DNA from: Sulfurihydrogenibium sp. YO3AOP1
GTDB lineage: Bacteria > Aquificota > Aquificia > Aquificales > Hydrogenothermaceae
Length of the DNA: 64,000 nt
NCBI RefSeq assembly: GCF_000020325.1
Contig: NC_010730.1
Span: 1-64,000, forward strand
Reading direction: 5' to 3'
Positions 26,281 to 35,560 of the stretch are shown here, piece by piece. How positions within the stretch are numbered: the first letter of the stretch is position 1; each line of letters begins with the position of its first letter. Under the pieces are notes generated by a model that searched no databases, was not told the origin of the DNA, and worked only from the letters and a program-made list of their open reading frames with translations. Position numbers and translations under genes: made by a program.

Positions 26281-27614
26281 TTAAATAACCCACACGGTTC
26301 AGATGTAACAGAATTAAGACTTGGTCTGATGAGAATTTCTATGAACTTTATAACCCACACGGTTCAGATGTAACAGAATTAAGACTTGGTCTGATGAGAA
26401 TTTCTATGAACTTTATAACCCACACGGTTCAGATGTAACAGAATTAAGACTTGGTCTGATGAGAATTTCTATGAACTTTATAACCCACACGGTTCAGATG
26501 TAACTGATATTGATAAATTTGTATCTAATCTTAAGCAAGACTTTATAACCCACACGGTTCAGATGTAACGGTTCCTGTTAAATTCTTTATATAAAAGATT
26601 TTAGCCTTTATAACCCACACGGTTCAGATGTAACTAAAATTGAATATGAAAATTAAAAATTGCATAAAAACTTTATAACCCACACGGTTCAGATGTAACG
26701 GTTCCTGTTAAATTCTTTATATAAAAGATTTTAGCCTTTATAACCCACACGGTTCAGATGTAACTTGGAGTAGTTCTTGTCGTTATAATCTTTTTACAGA
26801 GACTTTATAACCCACACGGTTCAGATGTAACCCCAAAGAGCACAAAAAGTTTTTGCAGTTTTTGCAGCTTTATAACCCACACGGTTCAGATGTAACTCGG
26901 CTATGATTTCTAAAGCAGAGACTAAAAGAGCAACTTTATAACCCACACGGTTCAGATGTAACTTGTTGGAACTGCACCAGTTCATACTACTATTCCTACC
27001 TTTATAACCCACACGGTTCAGATGTAACTGACCCGACTAAAGTCCAAGCATCGGATATAATCGGCTTTATAACCCACACGGTTCAGATGTAACTTATGGC
27101 TTTTTATGATTGTTTTATGATTGCATTACTTTATAACCCACACGGTTCAGATGTAACATATAAAATTTATAATGTAAAAAATTGAATAAGAAAACTTTAT
27201 AACCCACACGGTTCAGATGTAACTTGCTTTCAAAAGATAAAAGAGATTTTGTAGATTTACTTTATAACCCACACGGTTCAGATGTAACCTAATAATAGAC
27301 TAACAGTTGCTAATGCTTATGATGCTTTATAACCCACACGGTTCAGATGTAACCTAATAATAGACTAACAGTTGCTAATGCTTATGATGCTTTATAACCC
27401 ACACGGTTCAGATGTAACCTAATAATAGACTAACAGTTGCTAATGCTTATGATGCTTTATAACCCACACGGTTCAGATGTAACAATAAAATTTATATGGT
27501 AAAATAATTTAAAATAAAACTTTATAACCCACACGGTTCAGATGTAACTTAATTTTTTATGGTTTTTATTATGATTACATTTTTACTTTATAACCCACAC
27601 GGTTCAGATGTAAC
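26281..27614 (-). CRISPR. CRISPR array, 21 repeats of 29 bp, 20 spacers
   Basis: The plus-strand repeat begins CTTTATAACC and ends CAGATGTAAC; the minus-strand form begins GTTACATCTG and ends GGGTTATAAAG. It contains a short AACC-CACAC-GGTT hairpin. Spacers are 35-38 bases, mostly 36. The leftmost repeat (26281-26309) has three changes near its start, so the left side is the trailer. The right side borders a long AT-rich gene-free region with a TATAAT-type promoter pointing into the array. Transcription is therefore most likely on the minus strand. Spacers 1-3 (from the left) are identical, as are 5 and 7, and 16-18. No cas genes are in the window. Confidence 0.97.
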
Positions 27615-28268
27615 CCGTTAAATCTTAACTCAACAATCATATCGCGAAAACCTTATTCAATTGCCAATGTGTAAAACATTATACCAAATTTTTAAGAAAT
27701 CGGCAAGTTGAAGTTTTTTTCCACAAACCTCGATATACAGAAAATATATTATTATATTTTATCCTCCAACTTCCCATCACAAGCCGATTTCCAAAAACCC
27801 CAAACTCAGAAAGGGGCGGAAAATATCACTCCTTAACTTCCCGATCTGAAAAAATTATAAAATAAAAAATTATAAATTCTCAAAAACTTAAAAATTAAAA
27901 AATTCAAAATCAAAAAGTTTAATTCAACAAATACTTACAACTTCTTTTCAAAAAATCCCTTTCAAACCATTACTACACAAGCTTAAATCAAACATCAAAA
28001 AATAAAATCACATTATCAATACCTTAGCTCTACTGACTGTTAAATCATCTCACCAAGCCATCACTCAATCAAACAAAAATTACTAAGATATTGATTAACT
28101 TATCTCTAACTTTTCACGTCTCACGTTTCACGTTCTCACGTAAAATAAGCTTGTGCGGGCTAACCTATTCAATTGCCAAGGTACAGATAAAAAATTAAAA
28201 AACTAACATAAATATACAAAAAAATTTTTAACCTGTCAAGTAGAAAATTTAAAACAGCTTCTTAATAT
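27615..28268 (-). promoter_or_regulatory. CRISPR leader region
   Basis: A 654-base AT-rich stretch with no gene. On the minus strand, TTGCCG (27701-27706) and TATAAT (27678-27683) are 17 bases apart and lie 64 bases before the first repeat, a plausible leader promoter. The 14-mer TATTCAATTGCCAA occurs at 27654-27667 and again at 28166-28179, so the leader core may be duplicated. A CTCACG-type repeat run is at about 28113-28140. I see nothing else in the region. Confidence 0.6.
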
Positions 28269-29567
28269 TTAACTTAAAATTTTTTCCTTCCACTTTTTAG
28301 CTATTGATAGCACTCTTTCTTTTTCAACAGTTAAAACTTCCTTGTTTTTAACTACAACTTTTCCATTTATTAATACAGTATCAACATCACTGCCTCTTGA
28401 TGAATAGACTATCTGTATGTATGGGTCAAAAAGTGGCTGTAAGTGTGGTTGATTTATATCAATTATTACTAAATCTGCATACTTACCAACTTCTATACTT
28501 CCTATTTTTTTGTCTAATCTAACTGCTTTTGCTGCATCTCTTGTTGCCATTGCTAAAACTTGCTTTGCAGGTAAAACTGTTGGATTTAAGTTATATCCTT
28601 TGTGTAATTTTGCAGCAGTAGAAAGCTCACCAATAATATCAAGGTCATCGTTTGAAGCTGTTCCATCAGTTCCAAAAGAAACAATAACTCCTTTTTCTAA
28701 CATTTTTGGAACAGGTGCAATTCCTGATGCTAATTTTAAATTACTCTCTGGGCAGTGGGCAATCTTTACATTTTTTTCTGCCAATAGTTCAATTTCTTCA
28801 TCTGTCGGATGAACCATATGAGCTGCTAAAACTCTATCATTTAAAACCCCGATATTGTTTAGATGTTTTACAGGTGTATCTCCATATCTGTTTTTAATAT
28901 CTTCAACTTCATGTAAAGTTTCTGCAACGTGTATGTGATATACAACGTCATAATCTACTGCAACCTGCATGGATTTTTGTAGCGTTGAAGGGCTGCACGT
29001 GTAAGGTGCATGTGGTCCTATTGCTGGATATATAAACTCATCATTTTTATATTCTCTTATAAAATCTATGGTTTTTTGGATTCCTTCGTCTGGTGTTTTT
29101 GCTCCGGGGGTAGGAAAGTCAAGAATTCCGGTGGTCAATACAGCTCTCATATGTGCGGATTTTACAGCATCAGCAACTGCATTTTCGTAAAAATACATAT
29201 CAACAAAACATGTGATACCATTTCTTAACATCTCATAACATGCTATATCTGTACCATCTTTTACAAACTCATAACTAACAAACTTTCCTTCAACTGGCCA
29301 AATATACTGTTCAAGCCACACTTTTAAAGGATTATCGCTTCCATATCCTCTAAGCAGAGTCATTGCTGCATGGGTATGTGTGTTTATAAATCCGGGTAGT
29401 ACAATATTTCCATTAGCATCAATTACTTCTCTACTTTTTAAATTCTCTTTGTTTTCTCCTACTTCTGCAATTTTTCCATCTTTTATGGCAATGTATCCAT
29501 TTTTATATTCTGTAAAGTTTTCATCCATTGTTAATACCCAAGCATTTTTAATTACTAAATCAAACAT
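28269..29567 (-). CDS. mtaD: 5-methylthioadenosine/S-adenosylhomocysteine deaminase (amidohydrolase)
   Basis: A zinc amidohydrolase that deaminates MTA and SAH, products of SAM metabolism. The protein has 432 residues. Motifs are GFINTHTHAAMTLLRGYG (zinc HxH), HIHVAETLHEVE, LAAHMVHPTDEEI with the third His, and FGTDGTASNDDLD with the metal Asp. The ATG at 29567 is preceded by AGGAGG with an 8-base gap; a TTG one codon earlier is possible. The start overlaps the stop of the AAA/PD-(D/E)XK gene in TGATG, so they are translationally coupled. A chlorohydrolase-family deaminase of another substrate is the alternative. Confidence 0.88.
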   Translation of the reverse strand: MFDLVIKNAWVLTMDENFTEYKNGYIAIKDGKIAEVGENKENLKSREVIDANGNIVLPGFINTHTHAAMTLLRGYGSDNPLKVWLEQYIWPVEGKFVSYEFVKDGTDIACYEMLRNGITCFVDMYFYENAVADAVKSAHMRAVLTTGILDFPTPGAKTPDEGIQKTIDFIREYKNDEFIYPAIGPHAPYTCSPSTLQKSMQVAVDYDVVYHIHVAETLHEVEDIKNRYGDTPVKHLNNIGVLNDRVLAAHMVHPTDEEIELLAEKNVKIAHCPESNLKLASGIAPVPKMLEKGVIVSFGTDGTASNDDLDIIGELSTAAKLHKGYNLNPTVLPAKQVLAMATRDAAKAVRLDKKIGSIEVGKYADLVIIDINQPHLQPLFDPYIQIVYSSRGSDVDTVLINGKVVVKNKEVLTVEKERVLSIAKKWKEKILS

Positions 29568-31117
29568 CAATCTGCCTCCTGTATTTTTTTATAATCAAAA
29601 TCCACTATGTTTCTATCCTTTTTACTAAACTCAATTCCAATTAAATAAACTTCTTCAAACTTACCTAAATACTTTTCATAATATCTTTTCTCTTCAATCT
29701 GTTTTAAAGCTGTCTTTTCTGGCTTGTCTTCTACTACTTTGAACTCTATGATATACACTTTGTTATTGTATATAACTGTTAAATCTATTTTGCCTTTGTT
29801 TGTGGTATCCTCTGCGATTATTTCAAATCCTGCTCCACTAAATAGAGCATAGACGATTGATGCATAAAAGCCTTCGTAGTTTTCTAAATCATTCTTTCTA
29901 TACCAATCATATGGTATGCTTGCAAAGAATCTGTATAAGATGTCTTTTAGTTTATCTATTTGGTTGTCTCTTAAAGCTTTTTCTAACTCATTTTCTGTTT
30001 TATCTTTTAAACTACGGTCAGGAACAAAATGTAGCAAAAAGAAATTATTTAAACTTACTTTTACTTCATAGTTTGGATATGAGAGTGTATAAACTTCTCT
30101 GTATAGTCTTCTTTTTACATCTTTTATAGTCAGATATCCTGCTTGAAATAAAACATTTTCTACATATAAATCATCAATATCAAGATTGGATAAAAGCTCT
30201 TCGCCTACTTCTAAGTTTTCTAATTCTGGTAAATAATAATTGTACTGTTTAAAAAGTTTGATTAAAAATGTAGGTGTTCCTGATTCAAACCAATAAGGTC
30301 TAAATATTTTCTTATCAAAAAGCAGTAAAATATCAAAAGGATTGTAAACCTTCTCTCCAAGCCAGCTGTAGCCGTTATACCATTTTCTTACTTCTTCTTT
30401 ATCAAAATCTACTATCCTATCTGCAAATACTGTTTCTAAATCTGTTTGTGTATATCCGCAGATAGTAGCAAAGTTTGGGTCTAATGTAATATCGTTTAAC
30501 TGGTTTAATCCACTGAAAATAGATACTTTAGAAAATCTTGATACTCCTGTTAAGAATGCAAGCTTGATGTATGGGTCTGATTTTTTCAGTGCTGAATAAA
30601 GGTCTTTTAATATTTCTCTATTTTCTTTTGCATACCCTATGTTTTCTATTGCATCTAAGATTGGCTTGTCATACTCATCTACTAAAACTACCACTTGCTG
30701 GTTATATTTCTTATACAGAGCATAAATAAGCTCACTGAGTTTACCGCTAAATGTCTGAAAAGTAATCTCAACGTCAAACTCTCTCTGTAGACTAATAAAC
30801 ATTTCTGTTAGTTTGATTTTTAAATCTTCCTGTGTCTTAACATTTCCTTCTGTAAAATCAATTTTTATAACCGGATGCTTTTTATTCCAATCCCACTTAT
30901 CATAGATGTACAAGCCTTCAAATAACTCTTTATTTCCCGAGAATGCTTCTTTGACTGTATCTAAAAATAGAGATTTCCCAAATCTTCTTGGTCTGCTAAG
31001 AAAATAATATCCACCTTGTTCTAATTTCTTAATGAAAGGTGTTTTATCTACATAGTAGCAGTTTTCATTTATAATCTTTTCAAAAGTTTGAATGCCTATT
31101 GGTAGTTTTTTCATCAA
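29567..31117 (-). CDS. AAA-ATPase-like protein with C-terminal PD-(D/E)XK nuclease domain
   Basis: A 516-residue member of the AAA-ATPase-like/DUF1703 group. The N-terminal part has the typical opening LPIGIQTFEKIINENCYYVD with KTPFI, then a P-loop-like SRPRRFGKSLFLDT (about 41-54) and VVLVDEYDKPI (about 144-154, Walker B). The C-terminal PD-(D/E)XK_9 domain shows GKIDLTVIYNNKVYIIEFKV (about 460-479: D...E-F-K). Such proteins are common in multiple divergent copies in thermophiles and have no settled function; a mobile or defence role has been suggested by their spread. It sits between purL (1-base gap) and mtaD. Confidence 0.85.
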   Translation of the reverse strand: MMKKLPIGIQTFEKIINENCYYVDKTPFIKKLEQGGYYFLSRPRRFGKSLFLDTVKEAFSGNKELFEGLYIYDKWDWNKKHPVIKIDFTEGNVKTQEDLKIKLTEMFISLQREFDVEITFQTFSGKLSELIYALYKKYNQQVVVLVDEYDKPILDAIENIGYAKENREILKDLYSALKKSDPYIKLAFLTGVSRFSKVSIFSGLNQLNDITLDPNFATICGYTQTDLETVFADRIVDFDKEEVRKWYNGYSWLGEKVYNPFDILLLFDKKIFRPYWFESGTPTFLIKLFKQYNYYLPELENLEVGEELLSNLDIDDLYVENVLFQAGYLTIKDVKRRLYREVYTLSYPNYEVKVSLNNFFLLHFVPDRSLKDKTENELEKALRDNQIDKLKDILYRFFASIPYDWYRKNDLENYEGFYASIVYALFSGAGFEIIAEDTTNKGKIDLTVIYNNKVYIIEFKVVEDKPEKTALKQIEEKRYYEKYLGKFEEVYLIGIEFSKKDRNIVDFDYKKIQEAD

Positions 31118-31118
31118 A

Positions 31119-33377
31119 CTAACCCATTAATTTACTAAGTCCATTTTCATATAAATTTTTCAAATTGCTTAAAGGCTCTTCAAGTATGATTTTATCGTTA
31201 ACTTTTAATAAAATTTTATCTCTTTCTAAAACTTTACCGACAATCTTAAAGCCCAATCCTAATTTTTTAGCCTCTTTTTCTAATATTTTTAAATCATCTT
31301 CTTTTAATGATATAACTACGATAGACCTAAGCTCGTCAAAAAGTTCAAAATCCGGTCTGTATTTTGTTTCTATATTTAGCTCTAAACCAAGTTTTTGACC
31401 TTCTCTAAATGCTGGCTCTAATAAAGCTGTGATTAGTCCACCATCGCTAACATCATGAGCTGATTTGATTTTGTCTTTATTTTTATGGATAAATTCCATT
31501 AACTTTTTTTCTGTTTTAAAGCTAATTTGCCCTATATCTCCCGCTACTGTATTAAAGATTTCTTTTAAATACTCACTTCCTGCTATGTTTGGCCCTTTTT
31601 CTGTTTCTCCAACGATTGCTATCAAGTCTCCTACTGATTGATAGAATGACGGTATCGCTTCTTCTACTTTATCTAATACTCCTACTGCAACCACTATTGG
31701 TGTTGGATATATGTTTATTCTCTCGTCTGATAATACTGTTTCGTTGTATAAAGATACGTTTCCGCTTATAACTGGTGTATTTAGCTCTTTACATGCGTCA
31801 GCCATTCCTTTTGTAGCTTGTTCAAACTGCCACATGATTTCTGGATTTTCTGGATTTCCCCAGTTTAAACAATCTGTTATTGCAAGTGGTTTTGCTCCTG
31901 TTATATAAACATTTCTAACCGCCTCGGCTACAACTCTTTTTCCGCCTTCGTATGGGTCTAAGTAGACGATTCTGCCATTTCCATCAGAAGATATTGCTAT
32001 ACCTTTCTCTGTTTTTACTTCTGGTCTAACAACCCATTTTAATCTTAAAACTGCACTATCATGACCGGGTTTAAAGACTGTATTTGTTCCTACTTCATGG
32101 TCGTATTGAGAGTATACCCATGATTTTTTAGCAACTGTTGGAGATGATAAAACTTTTTTTATAGCTTCCGCTAAATCTACCTCAGGAAGGTTGTTTTGGC
32201 TAAATGATTTGACTTGTTTTAGATACTCAGGCTCTTTTCTTGGTCTGTTGTACACGGGTGCATCATCTACAATAGCTGAGATTGGAAGGTCTGCAACTTT
32301 TTCTCCTTTGTAGAATACTTCCATTCTTTTTGTATCTGTTGTTTCTCCAATCACTGCTGCTTCAAGTCCATGTTTTTTGGCTATTTTTATAACTTCTTCT
32401 ACATTTTCATCATTTACTGCATAAAGCATTCTTTCTTGAGATTCTGATAGTAATATCTCGTAAGGTGTCATTCCTTCTTCTCTAAGTGGAACATTTTCAA
32501 GATATACTTTGACGCCCATTCCAGATTTTGCTCCAAATTCTGAAGTTGAACCTGCAAACCCTGCAGCTCCAAAGTCTTGACATCCTTCTATCAATCCTTT
32601 TTCCATAACTTCTAATGTACATTCAATTAATCTTTTTCCAAAGAACGGGTCTCCGATTTGAACGTTTGGTCTTTTTGATTCACTTTCTTCGCTAAATTCT
32701 GCCGATGCCATCGTTGCACCATGAATGCCATCCCTTCCAGTAGAAGACCCTACCATTACCATTTTTTGACCTACTTTTGTAGCTCTTGCTCTAAACATTT
32801 TGTCTTTTTCTAACACTCCAAGACAGAAAGCATTTACAAGCGGATTTCCTGCATAAACTTCATCAAATACAGCCTCACCACCAACCGTAGGAACCCCTAT
32901 ACAGTTGCCATAAAATCCAATTCCTTCAACAACTCTTTTAACAATAGGCTTAGCATCTTTTATTCCTTTTCTTGTGCCATCTTTTCTTATATCTCCAAAT
33001 CTCAAACTATCCATTAAAGCTATTGGTCTTGCACCCATTGACAAAATATCTCTGATAATTCCACCAACACCTGTTGCTGCCCCATGAAATGGCTCAATAT
33101 ATGATGGGTGGTTATGAGACTCTATCTTAAAAGCAACTGCATATTTATCATCTATTTCAACAACTCCAGCGTTTTCACCAGGTCCTTGAATAACCCAGTC
33201 AGCTTTAGTTGGAAATACTTTTAAAAATGGTTTTGAAGATTTGTATGAACAATGCTCACTCCATAAAGCTCCAAAAATTCCAAGCTCTATTTCATTTGGC
33301 TCTCTACCTATCAGCTCTACAATTCTTTTATATTCCTCAACGTTTAATCCATGGGCTTTTAAAATTTTTTCTTCCAT
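31119..33377 (-). CDS. purL: Phosphoribosylformylglycinamidine synthase subunit PurL
   Basis: The ATP-dependent large subunit of FGAM synthase in purine synthesis; it works with PurQ and PurS, which are not in the window. Its 752 residues are the size of the small (PurQ/S-dependent) type. Motifs include LWSEHCSYKSSKPFLK (about 40-55), GPGENAGVVEID, ESHNHPSYIEPFHGAATGVG (about 93-112), and a second half repeat with DCLNWGNPENPEIMWQF and AHDVSDGGLITALLE. The start is followed downstream by the AAA/PD-(D/E)XK gene and mtaD in one transcript. Confidence 0.97.
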   Translation of the reverse strand: MEEKILKAHGLNVEEYKRIVELIGREPNEIELGIFGALWSEHCSYKSSKPFLKVFPTKADWVIQGPGENAGVVEIDDKYAVAFKIESHNHPSYIEPFHGAATGVGGIIRDILSMGARPIALMDSLRFGDIRKDGTRKGIKDAKPIVKRVVEGIGFYGNCIGVPTVGGEAVFDEVYAGNPLVNAFCLGVLEKDKMFRARATKVGQKMVMVGSSTGRDGIHGATMASAEFSEESESKRPNVQIGDPFFGKRLIECTLEVMEKGLIEGCQDFGAAGFAGSTSEFGAKSGMGVKVYLENVPLREEGMTPYEILLSESQERMLYAVNDENVEEVIKIAKKHGLEAAVIGETTDTKRMEVFYKGEKVADLPISAIVDDAPVYNRPRKEPEYLKQVKSFSQNNLPEVDLAEAIKKVLSSPTVAKKSWVYSQYDHEVGTNTVFKPGHDSAVLRLKWVVRPEVKTEKGIAISSDGNGRIVYLDPYEGGKRVVAEAVRNVYITGAKPLAITDCLNWGNPENPEIMWQFEQATKGMADACKELNTPVISGNVSLYNETVLSDERINIYPTPIVVAVGVLDKVEEAIPSFYQSVGDLIAIVGETEKGPNIAGSEYLKEIFNTVAGDIGQISFKTEKKLMEFIHKNKDKIKSAHDVSDGGLITALLEPAFREGQKLGLELNIETKYRPDFELFDELRSIVVISLKEDDLKILEKEAKKLGLGFKIVGKVLERDKILLKVNDKIILEEPLSNLKNLYENGLSKLMG

Positions 33378-33525
33378 TGATGACTCCTGACTTTAGTAAT
33401 TGAAATTATTATATCATTTGTGGATTTATGGGATGGGTCTGTACAAATTATTAACAAAATCTTGAAATGATTTTAATCATGAATTAACTTAATACAATAA
33501 TCTGTTAAAAAAAGAGGGCTATATT

Positions 33526-33996
33526 ATGTTTGATATAGATAAAGAATTTGAAAATCTTAAAAATAAAAAGAACGGTTTCATACCATTATTACATTCCATC
33601 CAGAATCACTATGGATATATACCCATTGAATTTGTAGAAATTTTAGCTAAAAGGTTAAATTTATCAAAAGCTGAAATTTGGGGAGTAATAACATTTTATT
33701 CTGATTTTAAAACTAAAAAACCGGGAAAAAATATAATAAAAGTTTGCAGGTCTGAGTCTTGTATTGCAAACGGCGGGTTGGAAATACAAAAATATCTCAA
33801 ATCAAAGCTTAACATAAACTTCAAAGAGACAACGGAGGACGGGAAGTTTACCCTTGAAGAGGTATTCTGCTTTGGCAACTGTGGATGTGGTCCTTCTGTA
33901 ATGATAAATAACAAGCTTTATGGAAGAGTTTCTTTAAAAAAATTAGAAGAATTATTAAAAAATCTTTCTGGAGATAAAAATGAACAAGATATTTAA
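33526..33996 (+). CDS. fdsG: NAD-dependent formate dehydrogenase gamma subunit, NuoE-like [2Fe-2S] protein
   Basis: A 156-residue NuoE-type subunit carrying one [2Fe-2S] cluster in a thioredoxin-like fold. The four cysteines lie in CRSESC (about 81-86) and CFGNCGC (about 120-126). The N-terminal helical part (HSIQNHYGYIPIEFVEILAK, then RLNLSKAEIWGVITFY) is typical. It passes electrons with the NuoF-like protein to NAD+. It overlaps the next gene by 17 bases and opens the operon; TACAAT (33493-33498) is a candidate -10. Identity as FdsG rather than a hydrogenase HoxE comes from the following formate dehydrogenase alpha gene. Confidence 0.88.
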   Translation: MFDIDKEFENLKNKKNGFIPLLHSIQNHYGYIPIEFVEILAKRLNLSKAEIWGVITFYSDFKTKKPGKNIIKVCRSESCIANGGLEIQKYLKSKLNINFKETTEDGKFTLEEVFCFGNCGCGPSVMINNKLYGRVSLKKLEELLKNLSGDKNEQDI

Positions 33997-35551
33997 AGTT
34001 TATGTTCCAAAAGATTTTTCTTCAGTCTCTGTTGGTTCTGACGAAGTAGCTGAAGAAATTGTAAATCAGGCTAAAAAGAGAAATTTAGATATAGAAGTTA
34101 TAAGAAATGGCTCGAGAGGTGCATATTGGCTTGAGCCTTTGGTTGAAGTTGAAACAGAAAAAGGAAGAGTCGGTTATAGGAATATTTCTATTGATGATGT
34201 TGAAAGTTTATTTGAAAGCAAATTTTATTTTGGAAGTCAAAATCATGAAAAATATGTTGGATTGGTTGAAGATTTAGATTTTTTTAAAAATCAAACAAGG
34301 ATTACTTTTGAAAGGGTTGGTTTGGTAGACCCTTTATCCATAAAAGATTACCAGTCAAACGGTGGTTTTTTAGGTTTAAAAAAAGCAATTTCTATGAAAT
34401 CAGAAGAAATCATTGAAGAGATAAAAAAATCTGGTTTAAGAGGTAGAGGAGGAGCTGGATTTCCAACTGGAATAAAATGGGAAACCGTTTTTAAAACAGG
34501 CTCTGATAAAAAATATGTAGTATGCAATGCTGACGAGGGAGATTCTGGGACTTTTTCTGACAGGATGATAATGGAGTCAGACCCATTTTTACTAATAGAG
34601 GGGATGGTTATCGCAGGTTTGGCGGTAGGAGCAGATGAAGGTTATATTTACCTACGTTCAGAGTATCCTTTGGCTAAAGAAGTTTTAACAAAGGCAATAG
34701 ATTTGGCATACAAAAACAGGTATCTTGGTAAAAATATCCTTGGCTCAGGGAAAGACTTTGATTTAGAAGTATATGTTGGTGCAGGTTCTTATGTTTGTGG
34801 AGAAGAAACTGCACTTTTAGAAAGCTTGGAAGGAAAAAGAGGCGTTGTCAGACCAAAACCTCCTTATCCTGCAATCAATGGTCTATGGAACAAGCCAACG
34901 CTTATAAATAATGTAAATACATTGGCAACAGTTCCTTGGATAATCAGAGAAGGTGGAGATAAATATTTTAACTATGGTGTAGGAAAATCAAGAGGAACAA
35001 TCGCTATTCAGCTTTCGGGGAATGTTAAACATCCCGGATTAGTAGAAGTTCCTTTTGGTATTTCTATTAAAGATATTGTTTATGGTTTTGGTGGTGGAAC
35101 AAAAACAGGAAAAAAAGTTAAAGCTGCATTGATTGGTGGTCCATTTGGTATTTATATTCCGGAAAGTATGTTTGATATTTCAATAGATTATGAATCACTA
35201 TCTAAAATTGGAGGTACGATTGGTCATGGAAGTATTGTAGTTTTTGATGAAGAAGCTGATTTGAAATATTTAGCGAGATTTGCAATGGAATTTTGTTTTA
35301 TAGAATCTTGTGGAAAGTGTGCTCCTTGCAGAATAGGTTCTATCAGAGGTTTAGAAATTTTAGATAAATTGTTAAATCAAGGAAGAGATGAAAGGTTAAT
35401 AAGCATGTTTGTAGATTTATCAGAGGTAATGATAAATACATCTTTATGTGGTTTGGGTGGAATGGCACCAAAGCCAATATTAAGTTTGTTTAAACATTTC
35501 CCAGAAGAGTTTGGATTGTTTAAAGAAGACCTTGAAAAATTTAGTTTTTAG
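33980..35551 (+). CDS. fdsB: NAD-dependent formate dehydrogenase beta subunit, NuoF-like flavoprotein
   Basis: A 523-residue protein with an N-terminal thioredoxin-like domain (about 1-110) and a NuoF module. The FMN/NADH-binding glycines are in RGRGGAGFPTGIKWE (about 154-168). YVCGEETALLESLEG is conserved, and the 4Fe-4S motif is ESCGKCAPCRIG with a later C in TSLCGLGG. It oxidises or reduces NAD(H) and exchanges electrons with the alpha subunit. The operon gap to the alpha gene is 9 bases, with AGGAG just before that start. Confidence 0.92.
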   Translation: MNKIFKVYVPKDFSSVSVGSDEVAEEIVNQAKKRNLDIEVIRNGSRGAYWLEPLVEVETEKGRVGYRNISIDDVESLFESKFYFGSQNHEKYVGLVEDLDFFKNQTRITFERVGLVDPLSIKDYQSNGGFLGLKKAISMKSEEIIEEIKKSGLRGRGGAGFPTGIKWETVFKTGSDKKYVVCNADEGDSGTFSDRMIMESDPFLLIEGMVIAGLAVGADEGYIYLRSEYPLAKEVLTKAIDLAYKNRYLGKNILGSGKDFDLEVYVGAGSYVCGEETALLESLEGKRGVVRPKPPYPAINGLWNKPTLINNVNTLATVPWIIREGGDKYFNYGVGKSRGTIAIQLSGNVKHPGLVEVPFGISIKDIVYGFGGGTKTGKKVKAALIGGPFGIYIPESMFDISIDYESLSKIGGTIGHGSIVVFDEEADLKYLARFAMEFCFIESCGKCAPCRIGSIRGLEILDKLLNQGRDERLISMFVDLSEVMINTSLCGLGGMAPKPILSLFKHFPEEFGLFKEDLEKFSF

Positions 35552-35560
35552 GAGTTTGAC

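Noticed and set aside
26096-26284. A 62-codon reading frame at the left end of the CRISPR array
   Set aside because: It covers a degenerate CRISPR repeat and a CTCAC-type repeat run, and has no ribosome binding site. Not a gene.
26821-27012. A reading frame inside the CRISPR array
   Set aside because: Its repeated LHLNRVGYK segments are the translated CRISPR repeat.
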